The position numbers and the translations under genes are program-made. A stretch of DNA of 64,000 nt, taken from assembly GCA_963576725.1 (NCBI GenBank), contig OY755242.1:28694725-28758724 (forward strand). The letters are read 5' to 3'. Every line of letters begins with the position of its first letter. Position 1 is the first letter of the stretch. Positions 11,947 to 22,109 of the stretch are shown here, one piece after another. The DNA comes from Azorinus chamasolen. Taxonomy: Eukaryota > Mollusca > Bivalvia > Cardiida > Solecurtidae. The notes beneath the pieces are model-generated. The model saw only the letters and a list, made by a program, of their open reading frames with translations, was not told the origin of the DNA and searched no databases.

Positions 11947-12022
11947 TCGAGGGCTTGGTGCAAAACTGTTCTAACTCCTTCACAAAGTGAAGGAGTTAGA
12001 ATAGTTTTGCACCAAGCCCTCG
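11947..12022. repeat. Near-perfect 76-bp palindrome
   Basis: TCGAGGGCTTGGTGCAAAAC and onward at the left pairs with GTTTTGCACCAAGCCCTCGA at the right through 37-nt arms, with one mismatch and a two-base loop (CACAAAGTG centre). The centre differs from the MITE families and no flanking ends were seen. Confidence 0.85.
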
Positions 12023-12069
12023 ATTTGTAATGTGTCGTGTCCACTCAAATTTGGAGCTGTTGCACTTTT

Positions 12070-12290
12070 TAATACTTGCTTCAATCAAGCTTTTGAGAAC
12101 CTTTTTGCCATGTGTCATGACAAATGCTTTTGAGAAACTACTGACCAAGTGTGTCATGGCACACGCTTTTGAGAAACTGCTGACCAAGTGTCATGACACA
12201 AACTTTTGAGAAGCTATTGGGTCAAGTGTCTTGACACGCACTTTGGAGAAACTATTGGCCATGTGTCACGAAACAAGCTTTTGAGTCATC
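12070..12290. repeat. Tandem repeat, unit about 55 bp, five diverged copies
   Basis: Units of the form CTTTTGAGAAACTACTGACC followed by AAGTGTCATGACACA recur with spacing of about 50-60 bp. Each carries a small TGTCATGACA dyad. Confidence 0.7.
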
Positions 12291-12295
12291 CGGAT

Positions 12296-12484
12296 CGAAA
12301 CTGTTTTCAACTGCGAGCCAGGTCGTGGATTGCCGAAACTGTTTTAACTGCGAGCCAGGTCGTGGATTGCCGAAACTGTTTTCAACTGCTAGCCAGGTCG
12401 TGGATTGCCGAAACTGTTTTCAACTGTGAGCCAGGTCGTGGATTGCCGAAACTGTTTTCAACTGTGAGCCAGGTCGTGTATTGC
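12296..12484 (+). repeat. Tandem repeat, unit about 38 bp, five copies
   Basis: AACTGTTTTCAACTGCGAGC followed by CAGGTCGTGGATTGCCG recurs every 37-39 bp. The array keeps a 126-codon frame open by periodicity, which explains that reading frame without a gene. Confidence 0.9.
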
Positions 12485-12589
12485 AGGATAAGAGTTAACT
12501 CTTCCACAGTCAAATGCGACTCTATGGTAACCTTGACGAACAGTTTACACCCGTATGAGAACTTGACGAACAGTTTAGATCCGTAAGAG

Positions 12590-12940
12590 AACGCGGCGAC
12601 TTATCAAGATGCAATCTGTCTGGCACATTGGTTTAGTTTTATTGTCCATAAATTAAAGAAAACTTCATTTTGAAACCTGAAGCAAAAATACTTTCAACAG
12701 AGGAAAATGTCTTTGGTTGTAAAAGAGTTAAATACGATTTGAGCAGCATTTACTAAATAACTCGATCTAGATCAGACACTGAGTTACCTAACGCGACTTG
12801 AACGACATTTACAAAATAGTTCGGATCTAGACCAGGCAAAGTCACTTGGCGCCTTGTGAATCCAGATCAGACACAGAGTCACTTGTTTATATAAATGCGA
12901 ATTTCATAATAAAGAAAGGGTATTATTAGCGTGTACAGTA
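12590..12940. other. No clear feature; short related words
   Basis: GATCTAGATCAGACACTGAGT and GATCCAGATCAGACACAGAG occur as diverged direct copies, probably eroded MITE arms. No coding evidence. Confidence 0.35.
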
Positions 12941-12946
12941 CCCCCC

Positions 12947-12954
12947 TCTCTCTC

Positions 12955-12985
<31 letters not shown>
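12947..12985. repeat. CT microsatellite
   Basis: An uninterrupted CT dinucleotide run apart from one CC step near 12964. Confidence 0.95.
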
Positions 12986-13029
12986 ATCTTTTAAAACGGA
13001 TAACACCCCTACCCCTTTAAACCGGGAGT

Positions 13030-13190
13030 TCAGATTAGTATCAATGCTAGTCTGTAAGACACGTGTATAAGACAAGTCGCAGCTTAATGCAGGTTGAACA
13101 TTACGCAGAAAGCTCCCAAAGGAGCTTACACAGAAAGGCCTAAATGGAGATTTCTGCGCGACTTTCATCCTGCAATAAGCAGCATTAAAG
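13030..13190. mobile_element. Palindromic element, decayed family E type
   Basis: CAGCTTAATGCAGGTTGAAC, AAAGCTCCCAAAGGAGCTT and TTTCATCCTGCAATAAGCAGC form the inner hairpin arrangement of family E. The CAGTAAAACC end is replaced by ACCCCTTTAAACCGGGAG. The ends are uncertain. Confidence 0.5.
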
Positions 13191-13265
13191 CGATGTGACT
13201 TCTGACTGGCATTTACAGAAAAGTTCGATCACATGATCTCGGCGTCTTATCAGGATCCAATCTCT

Positions 13266-13495
13266 TTAACCCTTTCCTCCATAAATACGCCTTTCTATGC
13301 CTCTGTAAAAATCACCAGTTGAAACCATTGTGATAAATAGAGCATTTGTTCCTATAGGAGCAAATGCTCTATTTATCACAATGGTTTCAAACTACAAAAA
13401 TCTAAATAAAATCCTTTTCTCTAGTTAATACTTCTTTTGGGTAGATTCATTCAAAGCGGTTGAGTCTTAAAATAGCCTATGGAGGAAAGGGTTAA
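13266..13495 (+). mobile_element. Family A palindromic MITE, best-preserved copy
   Basis: TTAA at 13266-13269 and 13492-13495, with termini CCCTTTCCTCCATA and TATGGAGGAAAGGG in perfect inversion. The inner palindrome is 13319-13390, 72 bp with one mismatch, centred at 13354/13355 on CCTATAGG. 230 bp in total, no reading frame. This copy defines the family structure. Confidence 0.93.
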
Positions 13496-13738
13496 CACAC
13501 GGACAACATTTTACCAAAAGCTTAAACGAACCGGAAGTAAGTAAATGTTTTGAGCAGACATACATTTTTCCAGTGCGATAGGTGATACAATCTGCATTGT
13601 GATCGTTAGTTAGCTATGGTGTCTTTGTTCTGATAAGTGATAAACCTTTTTATATTGTGCATTACGGTAGTTGGTGGTTAGGTGGCTGTGGGATAACTAG
13701 GTGCTCGAGAACAGGTACTGTACTTTATGTATAGCACT

Positions 13739-13985
13739 TTAACCCTTCCCCTCACATAAACGTGTTTTCACGCATTTGCAAACAGAGTAGATCCAGATCA
13801 GACGGCTCCTATAGGAGCCGTCTGATCAGGGTCTGCTTTGTTTGCTAGTGGAATTTTAAAGATATAGTTCTTTACTTTTTAAAATAGCTACATGTTCCAC
13901 CTTCCATATTTCATTATAACTATTGTGTCCATGAATATTTAGTAGGTACTGAAATTTGGAATAAATATAGAACAGGGAAAGGGTA
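13739..13985 (+). mobile_element. Family B palindromic MITE
   Basis: TTAA at 13739, start CCCTTCCCCTCACATAAACG, palindrome with a perfect GACGGCTCCTATAGGAGCCGTC centre split at its middle, right end AACAGGGAAAGGGTACA. The right TTAA is mutated to TACA. Confidence 0.87.
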
Positions 13986-13989
13986 CATT

Positions 13990-14650
13990 ACAATTAGAAT
14001 GACGTTAAGCAATCTATTAAGTGCAGAGTTTGACTGTAATGAATTAGCATCACATTTTTACCCATTTTCATATCACTATTACTGGAATTTGAAATTCAGT
14101 TTATGAAGTAATTTGGTTATTTAATTTGGCATATGATACAAGTATCTTGCTTTCATGAATATGAAGTTATGGGCAAAAGAACAGAAATGATGTCGATGTA
14201 ACGGTTACAAAATGAGACGAATCCCATCATCCTATTTTCATCAAAAACGTGTCTAATTAGATAAATTGATATACTACTGATCATAAACTTGTACAATCAT
14301 CCAAATGCATGTAATGCAAATATACCAAGGGTATAAAATATACCATATTATAGTTCGGTCAGTATCTGCATGTCATTTGAGATTTGCGCTATAAAGCTTG
14401 TAAACCCCTCCTTCTGTTTATTTCAGAAAGCCAGATCTATGTAGTGTCAACCCATTTTAAGATAACTCTAGTAGATGCTTTTCATCAATTCAACTTTCCT
14501 TCTGGCTGTGTATTATTTATTATTTGGTTAAATTTGTCTATGTCCGCTACTTATGTAGATTCCCTCAGGTGTCATTTGGAATTTTAGTTTTGATTGGACA
14601 TTGATTGTATGTACTGTATTGGTTACCTATAGTCGAGTTTACATACATGT
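13990..14650. other. No recognised feature
   Basis: AT-rich. Frames of 67 and 74 codons overlap the next palindrome or lack motifs. Confidence 0.4.
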
Positions 14651-14656
14651 ATATAG

Positions 14657-14799
14657 AGAATATTTGGTTCCTAGCATTGAATGAGAAATGTTATCTGGCA
14701 AGGCGGATGAATATATCAGGTGAGCCGAAGGCGAACCTGATATATTCAGAAGCCGAGCCAGATAACATTTCTCTTTCAAAGCTAGGAACCAAATATTCT
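14657..14799. mobile_element. 143-bp foldback palindrome
   Basis: AGAATATTTGGTTCCTAGCA at the left pairs with GCTAGGAACCAAATATTCT at the right. The arms continue through GAAATGTTATCTGGC and GAATATATCAGGT to a loop GAGCCGAAGGCGA. No target duplication was identified. Confidence 0.8.
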
Positions 14800-14829
14800 A
14801 TTTATCCTTGTCCAGACAGCAAAATGTAA

Positions 14830-16370
14830 TTATTTTGTACCGAATGTACCACAAAATGCACCGCAAAGTATACCCGACTATACTGGCTCTAGACTGTTGA
14901 TGACGTCACTATAAAGGCGTTATTACGTCACTGGAATTCCAAAAAGTCGCATTGCTTTAAAAAATATATATACTCAAAACAAAACCGTTGGTTATGTGAG
15001 AAAAAGAACCTGTCACTTGACGATGTTTGAGAGAAGCTGATCTAAGCCTCGTCTAGAATAGAAAAGTTAGTAAGCTCGCCAAGGCTCGCTTAATAACATT
15101 TCAGTTCTAGACGCCGATAGAATAAAAATAGAACTGATTATAGAATACACGATAGACGATTTATGATTCTTGATGTGGATTTATCTAAACACAGTAGATC
15201 TAATTTCGCGACAAACAACTAGATCTAGTCTAGATCTAGATCTACTAGGCCTAAGACTATAAGTTTGGGATAATGAAGTGAAAGAATTATTCAGTAATCG
15301 GTAGACGTAAATTTGTGTATTCACGAAATAAGCGTCTCGGTAAAAATAAATTGTTTCGGCTACAGGTCATATGACCAACTGAAATAATAACATCGGTCAT
15401 GTGACCAACTGACATAATAACAAAAAGTTTATCAGGCACCTTATCCGTCAGGAAAATAGGCACGTGACAGGATAAATATGCATATGTATCGCTCGTAATA
15501 TGTTGTTATCTGATTAGTACAGGAACCCTTGTTTAACCATTGGTTGGATTTGCCACCTTATGATGATTCCGGCGGATGGTCAAACATGGATTTCTTTTTG
15601 AGAGACAGACTTTAAATAGCGTTAGGTATACGCATTTTAAAGAGTGTTTGAATATACCTTGTTGTGGGCATTCAAGACACTTCTCTGAAACTACGTGTGC
15701 ATGTAAAAGATGTAGTCACTGTGTACATCATTAAGTGCAACCAAAATTATACGACTTAATATACAATGGTTTTGTAAAGAATAACAGAGATTTGAATGTT
15801 TCTTGATTTATTTGCATGTGTGAGTATTGCTTTGTCCGTCATATCATTATGTGAATGTTGCCAAATGGGTCTGTGACCTTCTGGTTTGATATGAATAAAA
15901 TCTTGAATCTTGAATCTATTAAAGTATTAAAGGATGTTATTTTAGGAAAGTGTAATAGTTTTCTGTAATGACCGTCCTTTGTAATGACCCCCCCCCCCAC
16001 CACCACACACACACACCTCATTATGTTTCATTTGCAGACTTATTAGCCATACTAGATACTAAATAGTTAATCTTAAAATTGTTTTGCAATAAATAAATCT
16101 ACTTTTTGTAAAACTGTAGTATGCATTTTTTTGCTTTTTAATTTGCATTCTTTCAAAATAGTACCTTGTTAAATGCTAATTAAATATCAGCTTTACCCTG
16201 GACCTAACAAACATACATTGCTGTATACTCAAGTATAGCAAGACAAGGATCTCTTCTTGACGGTTTGGCCTTAGTAAACAATGTTTTGATAGTCTAACCG
16301 TTCTCCCTGCCAAACAATTGTTATGGGGATAACCAGGACTTCAGGATCCGTGTTTGAACTCCCACTTATG
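14830..16370. other. No recognised gene; low-complexity tracts
   Basis: Contains a duplicated GGTCATATGACCAACTGAAATAATAAC-type unit (15366 and 15396), overlapping AGATCTAGTCTAGATCTAGA words near 15225, and a poly-C/CACA tract at 15988-16018. No coding exon supported. Confidence 0.45.
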
Positions 16371-16384
16371 ACACCATGGTCCAA

Positions 16385-16484
16385 GGTTATAAAACTTCTG
16401 AGTCTGAGAGTGAGCTCAGAATCTGACCAATCAGATGCTTGATAATGATCTCAGACTCAAGCAAAATGTTTTATAACCCCAGGG
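16385..16484. mobile_element. Diverged family D-like palindrome
   Basis: TTATAAAACTTCTGAGTCTG and CAGACTCAAGCAAAATGTTT with TTATAA inverted, around CAGAATCTGACCAATCAGAT. Shorter and more diverged than the three 178-bp copies. Confidence 0.6.
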
Positions 16485-16634
16485 ACATGTTATGGTTATA
16501 TGTGTTATGTTCCGTGGTTATATATAGGTGCATTGATAACGAAGTCTTCTTGGATAGTAGATCTTTATTATAGTACGTTGTATGCTTTAATACGAAATGA
16601 GGTATTATTTGAGAAGGCAATCAATATACATGTA

Positions 16635-16839
16635 CAGTAAAACCTCTCTATAACGGCCACAAACTTGTGTTAATTAGTTGGTATAGCAGGGCAAGTGGCT
16701 GCTTAAAGCAAGGTGAAAGTAAAATAGAATGCTCCTATAGGAGCGTTCTGTTTTACTTCCACCTTGCTTTAAGCAACCACCTGCCTTTAACACAAAATAC
16801 TTGATGTAATTTAGTGGCCGTAATAGAGAGGGTTTACTG
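16635..16839. mobile_element. Family E (pogo-like) palindromic MITE
   Basis: CAGTAAAACCTCTCTATAAC to AATAGAGAGGGTTTACTG, flanked by TA on both sides (16633-34, 16840-41). The inner palindrome AAGCAAGGTGAAAGTAAAAT to its inverse is centred on GCTCCTATAGGAGC. 205 bp, non-coding. Confidence 0.92.
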
Positions 16840-16841
16840 TA

Positions 16842-17790
16842 TTCGTATTATGTAAAGTGGTCAATGACAGTAATCCAATGTAACTATGTACATCGTATTA
16901 GGTCTGTAATTGTCAATAGAACTGTCTACCTTAATACAGTTATGAACAGTAATCACATCAATCTCCGTACAAAGTTATCGTTCGTTTCTCTCACATACAC
17001 CTCTGCGATGGGCTCAATAACAAGAATCTTGGCAAAACCAATGGTTTGTGTTTTACGATTATCTGTGTCGATAGTTTAAATTAAAATAGCATGTGCCAAG
17101 AACAAATAGTTTTTATTTTATCATAAAACTGGTAATACGGTTTAATTTCAGAGAATAGTTGATGGTTTATATAAGTTCATGCCGCTTTACGCTTCGATTA
17201 TTGCACACATTTAAACAAACAAAATGGACTGATGTCTGCTCAATTTTTCGAAAACTGTTTCTACAAACTGTAGATTCCGAACTGCTTATAAGGGCACTAA
17301 ACTTCTGCTATAACCCAAAAGAACACATAACTTATTTAGGAAAGTCCCCGCCTTTTGATTTTCTTCCGTTGAACTGTCAACGAAACACACATTAGACTAC
17401 TAGTACTTAGATCTACTTTATTGCTCAAACACGTTTTCCTTTTTTAAAAACAAATCATTATCTTATCAAAAAGTAATTGGGTCGCCGTGAAAAGCAAAGC
17501 TTTATTTTTATTTGGTTTTTGAAAAGTATGGGGGAGGGAAAACCATTGGTTGAATACAAATACCATGTAATAGATTTCTGAAATAGTTTTATGGTTGAAG
17601 TTACTTAACAATCTTTTTTTTTTCACTATAACTTGTTTTTCTATATGTGCAACAAACATTTATGGTTTACAAAACAAACATATACAAAAATAATCAAAAT
17701 AATCGGGCATATAAAATATGCTAGTCCCTCTCAAGGAGTTATTGGATTATACTGGCTGCAGTTACATTATTTCAGTTCCCGGAAACAGAT
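16842..17790. other. No recognised feature
   Basis: Short frames of 71 to 96 codons without motifs or splice context. A poly-T run near 17611. Confidence 0.4.
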
Positions 17791-17794
17791 GATA

Positions 17795-18113
17795 CAGCTG
17801 AACTTCGATAACTCGAACTTGAAGGGACCATACAACTTAGTTCGAGTTAACAAAAGTTCGAGTCATTCGATATTTAATCTGAACAATTTCTCAAGGCCAC
17901 AGCTTAATACAGGTCTAAAGTAATGCTGAAAGCTCCTGTAGGAACTTTAAGCATTACTTTAGACCTGTATTAAGCTGTCACATGTGTTTCTAGATATCTG
18001 TAGCGATACATTTTAGAGCAATTGTGTATTGTAAGTTTTGGAAGGACTGAACGTTTAGTTCGAGTTATCCAGAGGTTCGAGTTATCCGAATTCGAGATAT
18101 CGAAGTTCTACTG
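17795..18113. mobile_element. Pogo/Tigger-type MITE with CGATAACTCGAA ends
   Basis: CAGCTGAACTTCGATAACTC at the left and GAGATATCGAAGTTCTACTG at the right with TA flanks. The interior has a second inverted pair: CAGCTTAATACAGGTCTAAA at 17898 and its inverse near 17960, around GAAAGCTCCTGTAGGAACTTT. 319 bp. Confidence 0.85.
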
Positions 18114-18200
18114 TACATGCAAGTTGGCAAGACTTAGGGATTAAAATTATGTATTATGTGTTTACTTAGAAATAGTGTGATCATTACAAATTGTTTTTAC

Positions 18201-18272
18201 GAAACGAGTTTACTATAATGATATGACATGATATTTAGCGAGTGTCATATTCATTATAGTAAACGAGTTTCA
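18201..18272. repeat. 72-bp inverted repeat
   Basis: GAAACGAGTTTACTATAATG at the left and CATTATAGTAAACGAGTTTC at the right with a short loop. The GAGTTT block has the same orientation in both arms' outer parts, so pairing there is imperfect. Confidence 0.7.
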
Positions 18273-18279
18273 TTGTGAG

Positions 18280-19014
18280 TTTCTTTTTATCACATAACTC
18301 TTAAAAAGTACCATTGAAAGTGAAACAGACTGTAGCTGACGGCTGTTTCGACCATTCTTCACAAACAGCGTATTAATGATTGGATGAGTCGGTCAAGCAG
18401 CGCTAACGATTAAATGCGTCATGCATTGGTTCAGCCTTTTCTCTTAAAGATTCATTATCAACCCGGAATCAATTTACTAATTTGATTTAAAAATGCACAA
18501 GTGCATTTCCGCGGTTTACGGAACTCTGTTTCGGTAGGTTTTGTGATAACTGTATTGAAAAGGTAGCATTTACAGATATGTTACGATGAAAATCTGTCAC
18601 TATGCAGTATTTCAGTTCGAACGTCCGAATGTTGGGTGTGTTATGGGTATGACTAAAATACGCAAAGGAATTTTTTTCGCAAACTGCGCAAAGAAGATTT
18701 CAAAACTGGAATGGATCAAAACTCTTTGTATAACTGGATTATAATTGAATCTTATATAAAGAGATGAATGATTACTAAGCAGTTGAACAAAGAAAAAATG
18801 AAAATCGGATGAACCTGAATCAATAAGTATCCAACATAATTTATATAAGAATATAATAATTATGCTTCTAAATCTACAAAGTAGGGCAAACGGTAAATCT
18901 TGATACCCAAAGGAGATTTCAAAATATATTGGATCCAAAGTAATCGCTAACCTGGATATTGTATCGTATTATTTATCTAATCATTCACATGTACTAATGT
19001 CAAGCCTGGTACAT
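18280..19014. other. No recognised feature
   Basis: One 108-codon minus-strand frame (18612-18938) lacks any motif I recognise, splice context or typical codon use. I do not call it a gene. Confidence 0.4.
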
Positions 19015-19015
19015 A

Positions 19016-19411
19016 CAGGGTGCCCGAGAATAAAGGTAACACGTTTTACATTTTGAATGGTACGACGGATATGTACTAAAGCTCGTTCGCAAAGAAGAAA
19101 GGTTGAGGTTTCGTTGGTCACCATTTAAGTTAAATTGAATTGCCGTAGATGTATTTCCTGCTCACACTGATATTCTTAAAGTGAGACTCAAACTCCACTA
19201 AACATCTGTAACGCATTTAGTTTCGTAGTAATGTGTGACGATAAATATACGTTGAATCCAACGACAATCGCATCTTGTTTAAAATAACAACGTTTTGGAT
19301 CAAGTAGATAAAACTTTGAGAATAACGTTTGATTTCATACAACTATCATCCAAATATTCTTAGATTTGGCGGAATAGTGACAAAGTGTTACATTTCTTTC
19401 CGGACACCCTG
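19016..19411. mobile_element. Mariner-type MITE
   Basis: CAGGGTGCCCGAGAATAA at the left and TTTCTTTCCGGACACCCTG at the right, flanked by TA. The CAGGGTG(T/C)CC end is typical of mariner elements. 396 bp with no transposase. A separate mariner transposase relic lies at 63376-63870, but its ends are not visible, so a link is not shown. Confidence 0.8.
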
Positions 19412-19414
19412 TAT

Positions 19415-20150
19415 ACACAGATTTGCTGTACAAAGCATGTCGTTAGTACACTGGATTACAAGACAAGGGACGGACATTACAGTGTCGTTTATATAACAGT
19501 CTAGTAGTGTTATTATTGTCATAGATAAGTCACCATTATATCTCACTGTAGGGACATCCTGCTGTGTTGTTTTTGTGTACTGATCTCCAAATTGAAATAA
19601 CAAGGACTTGTTGGTTTATTGAACACCTACTGCAAACAAGAGGTTGAAAGGGGCTAAGACATGAAATGAAATATTGGATACATGTACCAACATCGCATAT
19701 ATCACAATTTTGAAAAAAGGGCTTTAGCTTTAATTATAGTTCAGCAAAAATAAATATGAATGTAAACCAGCTTGGATACTGGTCAGAAGCTGTAAATAGA
19801 TATTGGCGCGAACAAAATATTGTATTTTAATCGTCTGTGCTGTTAATGATATTAAATCTCCCATCTGGATCCATAAAATAAAAAATATATCAATGTACCC
19901 GGGTATATCATGAAGCCTGATTGTAAGGTAATAAGTCTCTGAATCACCAGTTATGGTAACAAGAAAAGTTCCGAGTGGCCAAACATTCAAATGAGAATGT
20001 TTCCGCAATACCATTAAATATCGATTCAGAAAAAACCCGGATATCAGACAGAATAATCATATTTAAGATAAGATAAATATCTGGTATAAGATAAGATCAA
20101 TATTTGAAAGTGTTTGATGTTCCTCACAAGATATGTTGGTCAACATCCGC
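19415..20150. other. No recognised feature
   Basis: A 94-codon minus-strand frame has no recognisable motif. No repeat ends found. Confidence 0.35.
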
Positions 20151-20154
20151 CGTT

Positions 20155-20600
20155 ATTCGCCATTTACTTCATAAATATGACTTTTTAACGCCTTTGCAAA
20201 CAGGGCAGACTCAGATAAAACGAACCAACATCATATAGAAGCCGTCTGATCAGGATCTACTCTGTCTACTTGTGACATGGTATAACACTGAATACAGTAA
20301 AAATATCTCTATAACGACCACTAAATTGTGTTAATTAGTTGGTATTTTGGGCAGGTGGTTGCTTAAAGCAAGGTAAACGTAAAACAAAACGCTCATACAG
20401 GTGCTTTAAGCACCCACCTGCCTTTAACACAAAATACTTGGTGTAATTTAGTGGTCGTTATAGAGAGGTTTTACTGAATACAGCTTTTGTCAAAAGCAAA
20501 ACCATTCGCTTGAAAAACTTACATTGTACATAAATTTCAACTAATAAATATTAATGATGTCATAGTTTCTTACATGAATATTGAACAGATAAAGGGTTAA
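20155..20600 (+). mobile_element. Family B MITE split by a family E insertion
   Basis: B left part: ACTTCATAAATATGACTTTT, TTTGCAAACAGGGCAGACTC, GCCGTCTGATCAGGATCTAC. The B right part resumes at AGCTTTTGTCAAAAGCAAAACC and ends CTTACATGAATATTGAACAG then AAAGGGTTAA. The family E element lies between, so E moved after B here. Confidence 0.8.
20295..20476. mobile_element. Family E (pogo-like) MITE nested in B
   Basis: CAGTAAAAATATCTCTATAA to TTATAGAGAGGTTTTACTG. AATA flanks both sides. The palindrome centre is damaged: one arm reads AACGCTCATACAGGTGCTTT and about 20 bases of the opposing arm are gone. Confidence 0.88.
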
Positions 20601-20729
20601 GGCGAAACGTTTCGCAGAAACCTACAGGCATATATACCACACCATCAACGTATTTAATTATGCCAATACCAATATCGAAGAAACTGTATTGACAACAAAC
20701 ATGTAACACGTATATCTGTCTTATTTCAG

Positions 20730-20761
20730 GGACGCTGAATTCAGTCATCTTCATCTAAAAA
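20730..20761 (+). other. 5' UTR segment and splice acceptor of the glycosyltransferase gene
   Basis: The tract TATATCTGTCTTATTTCAG ends at 20729 and fits a 3' splice site. The 32 bases after it reach the ATG and include an in-frame TAA two codons upstream. The coding sequence therefore begins in this exon, and an untranslated exon should lie further left. Confidence 0.6.
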
Positions 20762-21952
20762 ATGTGTGACAAATCCACTAAAATGGGAGACCTTCGACGG
20801 CTTAAAATGCCTTTCGGGAGAAAGCTTGTCACCGGGTGTATATTGGTCACGTGTCTTCTCATGTACTGGTACTACATACCTTCGCAGATCATGATATTGG
20901 CCCTAGATGTAGAATGGGACAAGTACGAACCGTTTGAGCCAGATATTCTCTCAGATTTTGATATGGAGGAGCCGAAGAATTTCAAAATTCCACGCATCAT
21001 TCACCAAACTTGGAAAGACGAGATCATTCCACCGAAGTTTGGTGACAAAATCAAAACCTTCGTGACCCATAATGCTAACTGGACGTACTATCTGTGGACA
21101 GACGCCAGTGCTGCTCTTTTTATCAAAGATCATTACCCGCAGCTATTGCCTTTATGGAACGGTGCAATGTACTCTAGGGATAAAATAAGACGAGCGGACG
21201 CTCTTCGTTATGTAGTTCTTTATCATTTCGGAGGAGTATATGCTGATATGGACGTTATTAATTACAGACCTCTGGACAAGGCGATCACGAAACACCATTG
21301 TGTGTTCATTCCGGAGCCCTATGAGCATTCGGCGTTCCGCACGCAAGCGCCGTATTTGATTAACAATGCTATAATGATGTGCAGAGCTAAACATCCTTTT
21401 CTTAAACAATTAGTTGAAAATTTATATACGGCTGAACACATGCAATCTGTCCCGGACTCCACTGGTCCGGGGTACGTCACGTATCAATATAAAATTTACA
21501 ATAACTTGCCCAGGGAGACGGGACACTTTGTTTTGTATAATAGAACATATAACAAATTCTACGAAAATTCTTCGCCGTATTTCTTCCAAGGCAATTTGCT
21601 ACTGAGTGATGAACGGTCTGTGTATATTGCAAACACCCAATACTTCTTAATAAGCCTGGATGAGGACGGATTCCGGACATTTTATTGGAATTGTTTGTGG
21701 TTTCGATATTTGACACATTTGCAACAAAGAGCATGTGTGAATATGGTGCGCAGAGGACTGTCACGTGATCCTGATATATACACCATCACTGACCATAAAT
21801 GGTTCAGAACATACGGGTGGTATAACTTCTATACGTACATGTCAACTTATAACTCATTAGTTTCAACTCATATAAAAGAAATTGTGCCGCATTATACAAT
21901 TTATGCAAACAACCAGAGCTTTGTCCAGTCTATCAAGGATAAACCAAAGTGA
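20762..21952 (+). CDS. Golgi-type DXD glycosyltransferase (Gly_transf_sug family)
   Basis: A 396-residue type II membrane protein. A short basic N-terminus is followed by a signal anchor at about residues 22-39 (LVTGCILVTCLLMYWYYI), then a lumenal catalytic domain. The family start IPRIIHQTWK lies at 76-85. RRADALRYVVLYHFGGVYAD followed by MD (143-164) contains the DMD motif at 162-164, which binds the metal and sugar nucleotide in related OCH1/SUR1-type and alpha-1,4-GlcNAc/galactosyltransferases. TGPGYVT at 234-240 is the usual downstream loop. N-glycosylation sequons occur at N106, N260, N269 and N384. The frame is a single exon with an in-frame stop just before the ATG; M8 is an alternative start. 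All catalytic landmarks are present, so it should be active. Donor and acceptor cannot be read from sequence; relatives transfer mannose, galactose or GlcNAc. Confidence 0.92.
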   Translation: MCDKSTKMGDLRRLKMPFGRKLVTGCILVTCLLMYWYYIPSQIMILALDVEWDKYEPFEPDILSDFDMEEPKNFKIPRIIHQTWKDEIIPPKFGDKIKTFVTHNANWTYYLWTDASAALFIKDHYPQLLPLWNGAMYSRDKIRRADALRYVVLYHFGGVYADMDVINYRPLDKAITKHHCVFIPEPYEHSAFRTQAPYLINNAIMMCRAKHPFLKQLVENLYTAEHMQSVPDSTGPGYVTYQYKIYNNLPRETGHFVLYNRTYNKFYENSSPYFFQGNLLLSDERSVYIANTQYFLISLDEDGFRTFYWNCLWFRYLTHLQQRACVNMVRRGLSRDPDIYTITDHKWFRTYGWYNFYTYMSTYNSLVSTHIKEIVPHYTIYANNQSFVQSIKDKPK

Positions 21953-22109
21953 TAAAGACTTGTGTGAAAGAAAATACTCACTCTTTAATTTACAGGAAAC
22001 TCTTTTATTTGGTACAATATATTTCCTTTGATAATTAAAAAGTGTATTCTTGTATACAAAACATGACAAGAAGAAACGGAATGAACAGTATAAATAAGGT
22101 AAATATTGT

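Noticed and set aside
12206..12586. 126-codon plus-strand frame
   Set aside because: It is kept open by a 38-bp tandem repeat and has no protein motif.
18612..18938. 108-codon minus-strand frame
   Set aside because: No motif, no splice context, F/I/Y-rich composition expected of AT-rich chance frames.
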